DNA of 64,000 nucleotides, taken from NCBI RefSeq assembly GCF_015471405.1, contig NZ_BLVZ01000001.1, forward strand, positions 1 through 64,000. The letters are read 5' to 3'. The notes under the pieces were generated by a model. The model did no database searches and was not told the origin of the DNA. It saw nothing but the letters and a program-made list of their open reading frames with translations. The position numbers and the translations under genes were made by a program. The DNA is from Pseudomonas cichorii (lineage in GTDB: Bacteria > Pseudomonadota > Gammaproteobacteria > Pseudomonadales > Pseudomonadaceae). Positions 9,047 to 18,224 of this stretch are shown here, piece after piece (position 1 is the stretch's first letter; every line of letters starts with the position of its first letter).

Positions 9047-9997
9047 ATGGACTTGAAACAACTTGAGGCGTTCGCAGCGGTGATGTCCGCTGGGAGCGTG
9101 ACCGGAGCCGGGCAAATGCTGGGTCGGTCGCAGCCAGCGGTCAGTCGCTCGATCCAGGAGCTGGAGCAGGTGTTGGGCTTCCCGCTCTTTGAGCGTAGTG
9201 GCCCGAAGGTGACTCCCACACGCCGGGCTTTCAGCATGTATGCCGAGGTGGAGAGTGCGTTGAGTGGGGTGCGCAATATCAAGCAGCGCGCGCAGGCGAT
9301 CAGTGAAGAAGACAACCACCTTTTGCGTGTCGTCGCCACCTCTGCCTTGGCGACGGGGCTGTTACCGGCTGCGCTGGCACGCTTACCCACTGAGCTACGT
9401 CCTCGGCAGTTGCAATTGCAGAGTCTTACACCCGAAAAAGCGATTGAGGCGGTATTGGCCAACACAGTGGATCTGGGCCTGGTCAGTCTGCCGCTGGAAC
9501 ACCGAGGTCTGAAGGTTCACTGGATCGGTGAGGCTCCCTGTGTCGCGGTATTGGCGAGCGATTCTCCTCTGGCCAGCGAAAGCAGCCTGAGCCTTGCGCA
9601 ACTGGCCGAGCAGGTGCTGATCAGCATCGCCAACCCTTATCGTTTTCGCAGACGTATCAACCATGCTTTCGCCGAGCATAAGCTTGAACCACGGCAAATC
9701 CTCGAAACCAATACTTCTCTGAATGCGATGCAGATGGCTCGTGTCGGGCTTGGCGTGGCATTGGCCGATCCGGTGACCGCCTATGGTGTGCCGCTGCAGG
9801 GCGTAGCCGTGCGTCCTATTGCCTTGGACATCCCGTTTTTCTTCGGGCTGATCTCGCCTTACGCCAGTGTGCTTTCGGAGTTGGCACAGACGTTGGTGAC
9901 GAGTCTGGCCGACGAGTCCAGGCACCTGCTGCCAGGCATGCGGATGCATTCACCTGCCGAGCACGATGCTCTGCTACAGCGTGTCTATGCGGTGTAA
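9047..9997 (+). CDS. LysR-type transcriptional regulator
   Basis: This encodes 316 residues from ATG 9047, preceded by AGGAACGG. The open frame runs further upstream, but family members begin at MDLKQLEAF. The winged helix-turn-helix occupies residues 1-60 (SVTGAGQMLGRSQPAVSRSI, then FPLFER); the rest is the two-lobed effector-binding domain. LysR proteins usually control a neighbouring gene set in response to a pathway metabolite. The gene lies just upstream of, and co-directional with, the TonB receptor/ABC/monooxygenase operon, which makes it the likely regulator of that operon. The ligand is unknown. Confidence 0.88.
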   Translation: MDLKQLEAFAAVMSAGSVTGAGQMLGRSQPAVSRSIQELEQVLGFPLFERSGPKVTPTRRAFSMYAEVESALSGVRNIKQRAQAISEEDNHLLRVVATSALATGLLPAALARLPTELRPRQLQLQSLTPEKAIEAVLANTVDLGLVSLPLEHRGLKVHWIGEAPCVAVLASDSPLASESSLSLAQLAEQVLISIANPYRFRRRINHAFAEHKLEPRQILETNTSLNAMQMARVGLGVALADPVTAYGVPLQGVAVRPIALDIPFFFGLISPYASVLSELAQTLVTSLADESRHLLPGMRMHSPAEHDALLQRVYAV

Positions 9998-10338
9998 GTA
10001 ATCCCTTAAGCCGTCGAGTTCTTCGGCGGCCTTGAACGTTCTCCCCTGAGTCGCCAGCCCTTGAAAGCCTCCATCACGCTCTGAATTTTCAGGTCGGGCA
10101 GATGGCATGGCCATTTATTCCTTTTTGTAATATCCATAGCTGAACTACTTATTTTCAGGAATAAATTTTCTTCTCTATCATCCGTTTTATGAATGCATGT
10201 GCGCTTTGAATTAATAAATCGCATCAATGGATCATGAAGGTCAGCTCTTGGCCATTCTTTAAAGCGGAAATTCAGCCGACCTCGGCACATCGCCGCAACA
10301 AAGCTATTACCCATGGCGATTCACCGAGGAGTATTGCA
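9998..10338 (+). other. Intergenic region before the TonB-receptor operon
   Basis: These 341 bases lie between the LysR stop and the receptor start. They are AT-rich in the middle (10140-10225) and probably hold the operon promoter and LysR sites, but I cannot fix -35/-10 boxes or a T-N11-A operator with confidence. A weak stem (about 10012-10032) just after the LysR stop has no T-run. No convincing gene is present. Confidence 0.4.
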
Positions 10339-12843
10339 ATGCAAGCGGAACAATCTTCAACAAACACTCGTTTCCCGAACCTTGTCCGTAATCAATTGAG
10401 CCTGGCGATGGGGCTGTGCATGGCGCCGCTGGTAGGTCAGGCTGAGGTGGAGGAGCGACAGCAGAAGGCCGTAGAACCAGTGCTGCAAACCATCATCTCG
10501 GTTGGCAATCGTGGGACGGAGCGTACGGTAGCCGACAGCCCGGTGCCGGTAGATGTGCTCGACGCCGAGGCCTTGCAAAAGCAAGGTGCCACGGCCTTGC
10601 GCGATGTACTTGCCAACCTGCTGCCATCGTTCCAGGTGTCCAAGGTCACGGGCGGCGCCTACAGCAACGTCGCCCGCTCTGCCGGTCTGCGCGGGCTGGG
10701 TGGTGGTTATGTGCTGGTGCTGGTCAATGGCAAGCGTCGCCATGCCAATGCGGTTTCTTCGGAGGGCACTGGTCTGCAGGAAGGCTGGAATGCGGCCGAT
10801 CTGGATTCCATTCCCATGGCGGCGATTGCTCGTGTCGAGGTGCTGCGTGATGGCGCAGCCGCGCAATATGGCTCCGATGCTATTGCGGGTGTGATCAATA
10901 TCATTCTCAAGTCCGACAGCAGCGGGGGCAATGCAACGACGTCTGCCGGTCGACGTTCGCACTACGCCAGTGGCGTGGGTTCCAACGGTGAAACTTATCA
11001 GCAGAGCCTCAATTATGGTCTGGGGCTGCCCAATGAAGGTTTTCTCAATCTGACGCTGGACTGGAAAAACCAGGACAGTACCAAGCGCTCGGCACCGGCG
11101 ACAGGTAGCTTCTACTATCCGGTCAACGGGCAGCCAGACCCTCGGGAAAACACTGTTGAACGACGTTCCTATGGTGGCGGGTTGCCGGAGATCGAGCAGA
11201 TCAACGCTTCGTATAACGCTGAGTTGCCATTGCGTGATGACCTGCGCCTGTATTCCTTCAGCACCTACACCCGGCAGGATGCATTGGTGTCCATCGGTTT
11301 TCGCCGGCCCAATTCCAATACGGTAATTACAGAGCTTTATCCCGACGGCATTGCACCTGACTTCAATTTCGATACCCGTGATTTCCACACTACATGGGGT
11401 ATCAAGGGTGAAGAGCTGGCAGGCTGGAACTGGGATCTAAGCAGTACCTATGGCGAAAATACCCAGAGAATGGAGAGCAGCAATAACCTCAATCCATCCC
11501 TTGGGCCTGCCAGCCCGACCGACTTCTTTCTGCAGAACAACGAGCTGAGTCAATGGGTCACCAACCTGGATCTGAACCGGCCTATCGACATCGGTCTGAG
11601 CAATCCGCTGAACTTCGCTACAGGTCTTGAGTACCGGGAAGATCATTACACCACCGGTGCCGGTGATGAGGCGTCCTACATCAATGGCCGTTATGTCTTC
11701 CCGGCCGGACACCCGCGTGCTGGCCAGGAGGCGGCTATCGGTGCGCTGGGGAACTATCTGTTGCTGCCCGAAGATGAAGTCGACTTGCGCCGCAGTACTT
11801 CTGCCGCCTATGTGGATCTTGGGCTGAACATCACGGATAAATGGTACGTCGGCGCCGCTGGCCGCTACGAGCGATACACAGACAGCGCCGGCAGCACCTG
11901 GAACGGCAAACTGTCGACCCGATATGCCTTCACGCCGGAGCTTGCCGCACGGGGCTCGGTCAGCACGGGGTTTGTCGCGCCGTCCCTGACTCAGCAGGGG
12001 TATTCCAAAACCGGTCTCGGGCGTCGCACCGTCAACAACGAGACGGTGGACATCATGATCAAGCGCGTTCAGCCCGATTCGGCCATCGGCAAGGCTTTGG
12101 GCTCCGAAGAACTGGACCCGGTAAAGTCCACCAGCTATTCGCTGGGCTTGACCTGGACGCCGATAACCAACCTCAACGTGGCACTGGATGCTTACCTGAT
12201 CGATCTGGAGGACCGCATTGCCTTGATCAGCCCGCTGTCTGGCTCGGCGGTTGATGCGATTCTTGCTGCCAATGGTTTCGGGCATGTGCAGCAAGTGCAG
12301 TACTACGCCAATGCGTTCGATACGCGGACCAAGGGTGTCGATCTGGTCGCCGATTACACCCATCGAATTGGCGCCTTCGGTCGTCTGCGCTGGACGGTTG
12401 CAGGCAACTGGAATGACACGACCATCACTGACATGGCGCCTAATCCGGCACAGTTGCAGAGTCTCGGTCTGTCTCGTTTCGAGGATACCGAAATAGGCAG
12501 TGTGACCGACTCCAAGCCTCGTACCAAATACATCCTGGGTGTGAACTGGCAGGTTGAGGATTTCGATATCGGCCTGCGCAATACCCGCTATGGCAAGGTC
12601 AAGCTGCTTGGCAGCGGCACGACAGTGGATCAAGAGTTCAGCGCCAAATGGATCACCGATCTGGATGTGACCTATGGTCTGACCGACAACGTTCGGGTGA
12701 CGCTCGGCGCTGAAAACCTGTTTAACGTTTACCCGGACAAACACACCGTCAATGACGTGTCGGGTGGCTCTTACTATTCAACCATCTCGCCGTTCGGCTC
12801 TTACGGCGCTTACTACTACACCCGCTTGAGTATCGATTTCTGA
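10339..12843 (+). CDS. TonB-dependent outer-membrane receptor
   Basis: This encodes 834 residues from ATG 10339 with GAGGAGT in the ribosome-binding position; the frame is open further upstream but without a good site. A signal peptide covers roughly residues 1-35 (hydrophobic LSLAMGLCMAPLVGQA). The plug domain follows: SPVPVDVLDAEALQKQGA, RGLGGGYVLVLVNGKRR and the DGAAAQYGSDAIAGVIN segment. A 22-strand-type barrel ends in the classic terminal aromatic YTRLSIDF. Such receptors import scarce substrates using TonB energy. It stands first in an importer operon, so it is probably the outer-membrane port for the ABC system's substrate. No siderophore gene is nearby, so iron is not implied. Confidence 0.9.
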   Translation: MQAEQSSTNTRFPNLVRNQLSLAMGLCMAPLVGQAEVEERQQKAVEPVLQTIISVGNRGTERTVADSPVPVDVLDAEALQKQGATALRDVLANLLPSFQVSKVTGGAYSNVARSAGLRGLGGGYVLVLVNGKRRHANAVSSEGTGLQEGWNAADLDSIPMAAIARVEVLRDGAAAQYGSDAIAGVINIILKSDSSGGNATTSAGRRSHYASGVGSNGETYQQSLNYGLGLPNEGFLNLTLDWKNQDSTKRSAPATGSFYYPVNGQPDPRENTVERRSYGGGLPEIEQINASYNAELPLRDDLRLYSFSTYTRQDALVSIGFRRPNSNTVITELYPDGIAPDFNFDTRDFHTTWGIKGEELAGWNWDLSSTYGENTQRMESSNNLNPSLGPASPTDFFLQNNELSQWVTNLDLNRPIDIGLSNPLNFATGLEYREDHYTTGAGDEASYINGRYVFPAGHPRAGQEAAIGALGNYLLLPEDEVDLRRSTSAAYVDLGLNITDKWYVGAAGRYERYTDSAGSTWNGKLSTRYAFTPELAARGSVSTGFVAPSLTQQGYSKTGLGRRTVNNETVDIMIKRVQPDSAIGKALGSEELDPVKSTSYSLGLTWTPITNLNVALDAYLIDLEDRIALISPLSGSAVDAILAANGFGHVQQVQYYANAFDTRTKGVDLVADYTHRIGAFGRLRWTVAGNWNDTTITDMAPNPAQLQSLGLSRFEDTEIGSVTDSKPRTKYILGVNWQVEDFDIGLRNTRYGKVKLLGSGTTVDQEFSAKWITDLDVTYGLTDNVRVTLGAENLFNVYPDKHTVNDVSGGSYYSTISPFGSYGAYYYTRLSIDF

Positions 12844-12862
12844 TCGTGGACGCACGGGTTGC

Positions 12863-12894
12863 CTGTGGCCGTCGGTAATCGTCGACGGCCGCAG
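12863..12894 (+). terminator. Intercistronic hairpin after the TonB receptor gene
   Basis: A 12-bp stem with one G-U pair is formed by CTGTGGCCGTCG and CGACGGCCGCAG around an 8-base loop. Only CTTACTTC follows, not a real T-run. It may be a leaky terminator or mRNA-stabilising stem that sets receptor expression apart from the rest of the operon. Confidence 0.5.
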
Positions 12895-12918
12895 CTTACT
12901 TCAATCGTGAGGATGTGA

Positions 12919-14394
12919 ATGACCAGTACCACCAATGCCCCCATCGGTTTGGCCGCCCTTGAGGCGCGTCTTCGTCAAGACCTGCAATGGCTTGATCTGC
13001 CTGCCAAACCCTGGGTCAAGCCGCGTTATCAGGAGGGCAAGGCTCTTCTTGATGTTGCGATCGTCGGCGGTGGTATGGCGGGCCTGGCGCTTGCGACCGA
13101 ATTGCTGCACATGGGCGTGACGGTGGTGCTGTTCGATAAAGCAGAAGAGGGGCTGGAGGGCCCATGGTCGACAACGGCGCGGATGGAAACATTGCGCTCG
13201 CCCAAGCAACTCACTGGTCCGGCTCTCGGGCTGCCCGCTCTGACGTTTCGCGCCTGGTACGAAGCGCAGTTCGGTACGTCCGCCTGGGAGGCTCTGGACA
13301 AGATTCCACGCCTGCAATGGGCTCAATACCTGCGCTGGTATCGCCGCGTCATCGATCTTGACGTGCGCAACCGGCAACGGGTGCTGGCCGTGCAGCCTCA
13401 GGCGGATGGCTGGGTACGTCTGCGCGTAGAAGGGCCGCAAGGTGAGCACGAAGTCTCGGCGCGGCATGTGGTGCTGGCGACCGGTCGTGACGGTCTGGGT
13501 GGTCCATGGGTTCCGCCACTGGCCGATCAGTTGCCGCGTGAACAGTGGGCGCATTCTGCCGATGGGCTTCAGGACGCATGGTTCGTCGGCAAGCGCGTAG
13601 CGGTCATCGGTGGCGGCGCTTCGGCGATGGATGCAGCAGCGACGGCACTGGAGGCCGGCGCCGAGCGGGTCGATCTGCTGATTCGCCGAGAACAGTTGCC
13701 CCGCATCAATAAAGGCAAGGGCGCGGGCAGTCCGGGCATGACCCATGGCTACTGGCGTTTGAGCGATCAGTGGAAGTGGCGTATTCGTCACTATCTGAAC
13801 GCCCAGCAAGTCCCTCCACCCAAAGGCAGCACCCTGCGCGTGGCACAACATGCCAACGCACGTTTTCTGCTGGGACGCAGCATCGAGGCGGTTTCCAGAA
13901 ATCAGGATGGCAGCGTGCGCGTGAGCTTGATCGACGGGAAAGTGGATTACGACTTCCTGGTATTCGCAACCGGTTTCAGCAACGACATGACACGTCGGCC
14001 TGAGTTTGCCAGCCTCGCGCCGCACGTGCGCAGTTGGGCGCAACGGCTTGCCGGGCAGCAACTGCCCATCGATCCGGGAGCGCAGGCTGAGCTGGGTGAA
14101 TTACCCGACCTGGGGCTGGCTTTTGAGTTTCAGCAGGCTCAGCCAAATGGCTGTCCCGGACTGGAACAGGTGCATTGCTTCTGTTACCCGGCCGCGCTCA
14201 GCTATGGCGGTGTCTCCGGAGACATTCCGGCGATCAGCGACGGTGCAAAACGTCTGGCCCAGGCCCTGGCGGGCGCATTGTTCGTCGAAGACATCGACCA
14301 GCACTTCAGTGCCATGCAGGACTATGCCGAGCCGGAGCTGCAAGGTGATGAATGGCAGCCGGGTGAATTGACTGCCGAGGAGCGTGAGCGATGA
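12919..14394 (+). CDS. FAD/NAD(P)-binding flavin monooxygenase-like oxidoreductase
   Basis: This encodes 491 residues from ATG 12919, with GAGG upstream. Two dinucleotide-binding folds are visible: GGGMAG at residues 50-55 (FAD) and GGGASA near residue 232 (NAD(P)H). The typical late segment LVFATGF appears before the C-terminal third. This arrangement is that of class B flavin monooxygenases (Baeyer-Villiger or N/S-hydroxylating); substrate and regiochemistry cannot be read. The stop overlaps the next gene by ATGA, so it is co-translated with the importer. It is probably cytoplasmic and acts on the imported compound. Confidence 0.8.
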   Translation: MTSTTNAPIGLAALEARLRQDLQWLDLPAKPWVKPRYQEGKALLDVAIVGGGMAGLALATELLHMGVTVVLFDKAEEGLEGPWSTTARMETLRSPKQLTGPALGLPALTFRAWYEAQFGTSAWEALDKIPRLQWAQYLRWYRRVIDLDVRNRQRVLAVQPQADGWVRLRVEGPQGEHEVSARHVVLATGRDGLGGPWVPPLADQLPREQWAHSADGLQDAWFVGKRVAVIGGGASAMDAAATALEAGAERVDLLIRREQLPRINKGKGAGSPGMTHGYWRLSDQWKWRIRHYLNAQQVPPPKGSTLRVAQHANARFLLGRSIEAVSRNQDGSVRVSLIDGKVDYDFLVFATGFSNDMTRRPEFASLAPHVRSWAQRLAGQQLPIDPGAQAELGELPDLGLAFEFQQAQPNGCPGLEQVHCFCYPAALSYGGVSGDIPAISDGAKRLAQALAGALFVEDIDQHFSAMQDYAEPELQGDEWQPGELTAEERER

Positions 14395-15368
14395 TCGGCT
14401 GGCTTGTTCGACGGCTGCTGCAGTCGTTATTGGTATTGCTGCTGATGAGCCTGCTGGTGTTCATCGGGCTGCATGCCATCGGAAACCCCGTGGACATCCT
14501 GGTCAGTGAAGATCTCAACCAGCAGGAGCGGATGGAAGCGATCTCGCGCCTGGGGCTGGATCAATCCCTGCCCGTGCAATATATGGGGTTCCTGCGTGGT
14601 GCGCTGGATGGGTCGCTGGGTGTGAGTTATGTCTATCACCAGGACGCCCTGCAATTGATTTTCCAGCGTCTGCCAGCAACGCTTGAACTGGCTGTAGTAG
14701 CGCTGGCGATGGCCGTGCTGATCGGCGTGCCCCTTGGCCTGTTTGCCGGCCTGCATCCTGACAATCCTTTGGCACGCCTGATCATGGCCGGAAGCATCAT
14801 CGGCTTTTCCCTGCCATCGTTCTGGGTGGCATTGTTGCTGATCATGTTGTTTGCCGTGCACCTGGGTTGGTTGCCAGCCAGCGGTCGCGGGGAAACTGCC
14901 GAGTGGCTTGGCGTGCACTGGTCGTGGTTGACCCTTGACGGCTGGCGCCACCTGTTACTGCCGGCTTGCAACCTGGCGCTGTTCAAGGTCGCACTGGTCT
15001 TGCGCCTGACCCGTGCAGGCGTGCGCGAAGTGGTACAGCAGGACTTCGTGAAATTCGCCAGGGCCAAAGGTCTGGCTCCGCATCGGGTGATTCGCATGCA
15101 CGTGCTGCGCAACACCCTGATTCCTCTGGTCACCGTCCTTGGGCTGGAACTCGGTTCAACCATTGCCTACGCAGTCGTCACCGAAAGCATCTTTGCCTGG
15201 CCTGGTGCCGGAAAGCTGATCCTGGACAGCATCAACGCGCTGGATCGCCCGGTCGTGCTGGCTTATCTGATGGTCGTGGTGGTGATCTTCGTCAGCCTCA
15301 ATCTGCTGGTCGATGTGCTCTATCGCCTGCTTGATCCTCGAGTGCGTCTTGCAGGAGGTGAACAATGA
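14391..15368 (+). CDS. ABC importer permease, dipeptide/nickel type (DppB-like)
   Basis: This encodes 325 residues and overlaps the monooxygenase stop by ATGA. The N-terminal transmembrane helix (residues 9-29, LLQSLLVLLLMSLLVFIGL) is followed by the long periplasmic loop and five further helices typical of DppB/OppB permeases. The cytoplasmic EAA-type loop, which docks the ATPases, reads DFVKFARAKGLAPHRVIRMH. It forms the translocation channel with the next gene product. The binding-protein sequence, not the permease, sets the substrate. Confidence 0.88.
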   Translation: MIGWLVRRLLQSLLVLLLMSLLVFIGLHAIGNPVDILVSEDLNQQERMEAISRLGLDQSLPVQYMGFLRGALDGSLGVSYVYHQDALQLIFQRLPATLELAVVALAMAVLIGVPLGLFAGLHPDNPLARLIMAGSIIGFSLPSFWVALLLIMLFAVHLGWLPASGRGETAEWLGVHWSWLTLDGWRHLLLPACNLALFKVALVLRLTRAGVREVVQQDFVKFARAKGLAPHRVIRMHVLRNTLIPLVTVLGLELGSTIAYAVVTESIFAWPGAGKLILDSINALDRPVVLAYLMVVVVIFVSLNLLVDVLYRLLDPRVRLAGGEQ

Positions 15369-16249
15369 GTACGGCCCATTCGCCGTGGCGTGATGTTCTG
15401 GTCGATTTCTTCAGGTCACCCCTGGCGGTGATGGGAGTGCTCGGTCTGATAGTGGTCGGGCTCAGTGCAGTTCTGGCTCCATGGATAACGCCGCAGAACC
15501 CTTATGACTTGATGCAACTGGATGTGCTCGACGCACGTCTGCCGCCTGGCAGTGAAAGCATGGCGAACGGGTACAGCTACTGGCTGGGCACCGATGGACA
15601 GGGCCGCGACCTTTACTCGGCAATTGTCTATGGGCTGCGCATCAGCCTGGTGGTGGGGATCGGTTCGGCGCTTATCGCTGCCTTCGTCGGTACTCTGGTC
15701 GGACTGCTGGCCGCATATCGCGGCGGCTGGGTGGACGCCACGCTGATGCGGCTGGTCGATTTGCTGTTGTCGTTTCCTGGAATCCTCATGGCGTTGATGA
15801 TTCTCGCCTGGCTGGGCAAGGGCGTAGGGAACGTGGTGCTGACTCTGGTGCTGCTGGAGTGGGCGTATTACGCCCGGGCAGCACGGGGCCAGGCACTGGT
15901 GGAGCGACGTCGCGAGTACGTCGAGTCGGCGCGGGGGCAGGGGCTTGGATCGCTGCGCATCATGCTCGGGCATATTTTGCCCAACTGCCTGCCGCCGCTG
16001 ATTGTGATCGCCACATTGCAGATTGCCCGTGCCATTACGCTTGAGGCGACGCTGTCGTTCCTGGGGCTCGGTGTGCCGGTGACCGAGCCGTCACTGGGTC
16101 TGCTGATCGCCAACGGTTTCCAGTACATGCTTGGCGAAGAGTATTGGATCAGCCTGTTTCCCGGTCTGGCGCTGTTGATCACTATCGTTTCGATCAATCT
16201 GGTCGGTGACCAGTTGCGCGACCAACTCAATCCGAGGTTGCAACGATGA
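15365..16249 (+). CDS. ABC importer permease, dipeptide/nickel type (DppC-like)
   Basis: This encodes 294 residues, starting in an ATGA overlap with the previous permease. It has the DppC/OppC layout: N-terminal helix near residues 19-40 (LAVMGVLGLIVVGLSAVLAP), the motif LGTDGQGRDLYSA that precedes the membrane core, and an EAA loop reading RREYVESARGQGLGS. It is the second half of the heterodimeric inner-membrane channel. No truncation is seen; the stop again overlaps the next start. Confidence 0.88.
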   Translation: MSTAHSPWRDVLVDFFRSPLAVMGVLGLIVVGLSAVLAPWITPQNPYDLMQLDVLDARLPPGSESMANGYSYWLGTDGQGRDLYSAIVYGLRISLVVGIGSALIAAFVGTLVGLLAAYRGGWVDATLMRLVDLLLSFPGILMALMILAWLGKGVGNVVLTLVLLEWAYYARAARGQALVERRREYVESARGQGLGSLRIMLGHILPNCLPPLIVIATLQIARAITLEATLSFLGLGVPVTEPSLGLLIANGFQYMLGEEYWISLFPGLALLITIVSINLVGDQLRDQLNPRLQR

Positions 16250-17217
16250 CGCCGACCCTTGAAATCAGGCAACTGACCACGGTCTTCGATAGCCGCAATG
16301 GTGCGTTGCCCGCTGTGCGCGAGCTGTCGTTATCGCTGGCACCCGGACGCATTCTGGGGCTGGTGGGGGAGTCCGGTTCAGGCAAATCGGTGACCGGCTT
16401 TTCCGTCCTGGGCCTGGTGGATGCACCGGGTCGTATCACCAGCGGTGAAATCCTCTTTCAGGGGCAGGATTTGCGTCGCCTCAAGCCCTCGCAGTTGCGA
16501 GCGCTGCAAGGCAACCGGCTGGCGATGATCTTTCAAGATCCCATGATGACGTTGAATCCGGTGCTGCGTATCGATACGCAGATGATCGAGGCCGTGCAGG
16601 CACACCGCTCGGTCAGTCGCAAGGAGGCGCGGCGTCACTGCGCCGACACCCTGGCGCTGATGGGGATTGCCAGCCCGGACGAGCGCCTGCGCGTCTATCC
16701 GCATCAGTTGTCGGGCGGCATGCGTCAGCGTATAGCCATCGCTATTGCGCTGCTGCATCGCCCGGATCTGTTGATCGCGGATGAGCCGACCACGGCTCTG
16801 GACGTAACCATTCAGGCGCAGATTCTTTCCCAGGTGCAGAAACTGGTACGCCAGCAGGGCAGTTCGCTGATCTGGATAACCCATGACCTGTCTGTGGTCG
16901 CCGGTCTGGCTGACGATGTGGCGGTGATGTACGCCGGGCGCATCGTCGAGCAAGGCCCGGTTGATACCGTGCTGGATAACCCGCGGCACCCTTACACCCA
17001 AGGGCTTATTTCCAGCCTGCCAAGCCGTAACCGGCGTGGTGAGCGGCTTCGGCAGATTCCCGGCATGGCGCCGAGCCTGGCTACGCTGCCGCAGGGCTGT
17101 GCTTTTGCCGCACGCTGCCCCCGTGCCAACAGTCAGTGCGAGAGCGAACCTGCTGCGCAACTGATAGCCGATTCACATTGGGTGCGCTGTTTCCAGCCTG
17201 GAGGTGATCATGAATGA
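16246..17217 (+). CDS. ABC importer ATPase (DppD-like)
   Basis: This encodes 323 residues, starting in an ATGA overlap. It carries Walker A GESGSGKS (about residues 41-48), Q-loop IFQDPM, signature LSGGMRQR, Walker B LLIADEPT and the switch histidine WITHDLSV. The C-terminal oligopeptide-transporter extension has a cysteine-rich end (GCAFAARCPRANSQC), which in this subfamily may bind an iron-sulfur cluster. It powers the importer with the next ATPase. Confidence 0.88.
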   Translation: MTPTLEIRQLTTVFDSRNGALPAVRELSLSLAPGRILGLVGESGSGKSVTGFSVLGLVDAPGRITSGEILFQGQDLRRLKPSQLRALQGNRLAMIFQDPMMTLNPVLRIDTQMIEAVQAHRSVSRKEARRHCADTLALMGIASPDERLRVYPHQLSGGMRQRIAIAIALLHRPDLLIADEPTTALDVTIQAQILSQVQKLVRQQGSSLIWITHDLSVVAGLADDVAVMYAGRIVEQGPVDTVLDNPRHPYTQGLISSLPSRNRRGERLRQIPGMAPSLATLPQGCAFAARCPRANSQCESEPAAQLIADSHWVRCFQPGGDHE

Positions 17218-18205
17218 AGCCCTTATTCAGTTGACCCAGGTCAGCAAGACATTTGGTCCCGCACCCGCAGGTGCCTTGCGGCGCTTGAGCGAGCGCGCTG
17301 GCTTGAGCAAGCCTGCACAGCGCACCCAGGCGGTAAACGGTGTTGACCTGCGTATCGAGCGGGGCGAGGTGGTCGGTCTGGTCGGTGAGTCCGGCTGTGG
17401 CAAGTCGACACTTGGCCGTCTGGTCGCGGGGCTGCTGGAGCCTACCAGTGGGCAAGTCGAAGTGGCGGGTCAACAGCTGCATCTTCTGGATAATCAGGCG
17501 CGGCGTGCGGCGCGGCTGCGTATCCAGATGATTTTTCAGGACCCATATTCCAGCCTCAATCCACGCTTGCGGGTGGATCGCATCGTGGGCGAGGGCGCCC
17601 GTCTGCATGGCCTGACCGATGCGGCGGGTTTCGATGACTATGTCAGTGCCCAGCTGCAACGGGCCGGTCTCGATCCAATGATGCGTCGTCGTTATCCCCA
17701 TCAGTTCAGCGGCGGTCAACGCCAGCGGATCGGCATCGCTCGTGCGTTGGCCGTTCAGCCTGAACTGCTGGTATGCGACGAGTCGGTGGCGGCGCTGGAT
17801 GTATCGATCCAGGCGCAGATCCTCAATCTGTTCATGGACCTGCGCGAGCAACTGGGCCTGACGTATCTGTTCATCAGCCACGATCTGGGCGTCGTAGAAC
17901 ACCTGTGTGATCGCGTACTGGTGATGTACCTGGGGCGTGTCGTGGAAAGCGCCAGTGTCGAAGACTTGTTCGGCCATGCGAGCCACCCATACACCCAGGC
18001 GCTGCTGGCACAGATTCCACGTTTCGACCTGCGTCGTAGCCAATACCAACCGATTACCGGGGAAATGCCCAGCCCGCTCAATCCGCCTGGCGGTTGTCAT
18101 TTTCATCCCCGTTGCCCACATGCCTCCGCGCGCTGTCGCGAACAGGCGCCTGCTTTGCGCGAGATTGCCCCAGGGCATTTGAGCGCGTGCCACCTCAACC
18201 CATGA
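17210..18205 (+). CDS. ABC importer ATPase (DppF-like)
   Basis: This encodes 331 residues from ATG 17210, which has GGAGG at 17200-17204 and overlaps the preceding gene by 8 bases; the GTG at 17204 lies inside that Shine-Dalgarno sequence. It has Walker [10 protein letters not shown]-loop IFQDPY, signature FSGGQRQR, Walker B LLVCDESV and switch FISHDLGV. The aspartate-glutamate of Walker B is intact although the usual EPT is ESV, which is common in DppF. A cysteine-rich tail is present ([11 protein letters not shown]). It is the partner of the DppD-like ATPase. Confidence 0.88.
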   Translation: MNEALIQLTQVSKTFGPAPAGALRRLSERAGLSKPAQRTQAVNGVDLRIERGEVVGLVGESGCGKSTLGRLVAGLLEPTSGQVEVAGQQLHLLDNQARRAARLRIQMIFQDPYSSLNPRLRVDRIVGEGARLHGLTDAAGFDDYVSAQLQRAGLDPMMRRRYPHQFSGGQRQRIGIARALAVQPELLVCDESVAALDVSIQAQILNLFMDLREQLGLTYLFISHDLGVVEHLCDRVLVMYLGRVVESASVEDLFGHASHPYTQALLAQIPRFDLRRSQYQPITGEMPSPLNPPGGCHFHPRCPHASARCREQAPALREIAPGHLSACHLNP

Positions 18206-18224
18206 ATCTTTTCAGGAAGTTGCC

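Noticed and set aside
10006..10314. 102-codon frame on the minus strand between the LysR and TonB-receptor genes
   Set aside because: It overlaps the receptor promoter region, has no ribosome-binding site or family-like sequence, and its composition is that of intergenic DNA.
11437..12744. Long antisense frame (435 codons) inside the TonB receptor gene
   Set aside because: High-GC codon bias opens the reverse frame; the forward protein is complete and clearly recognised.
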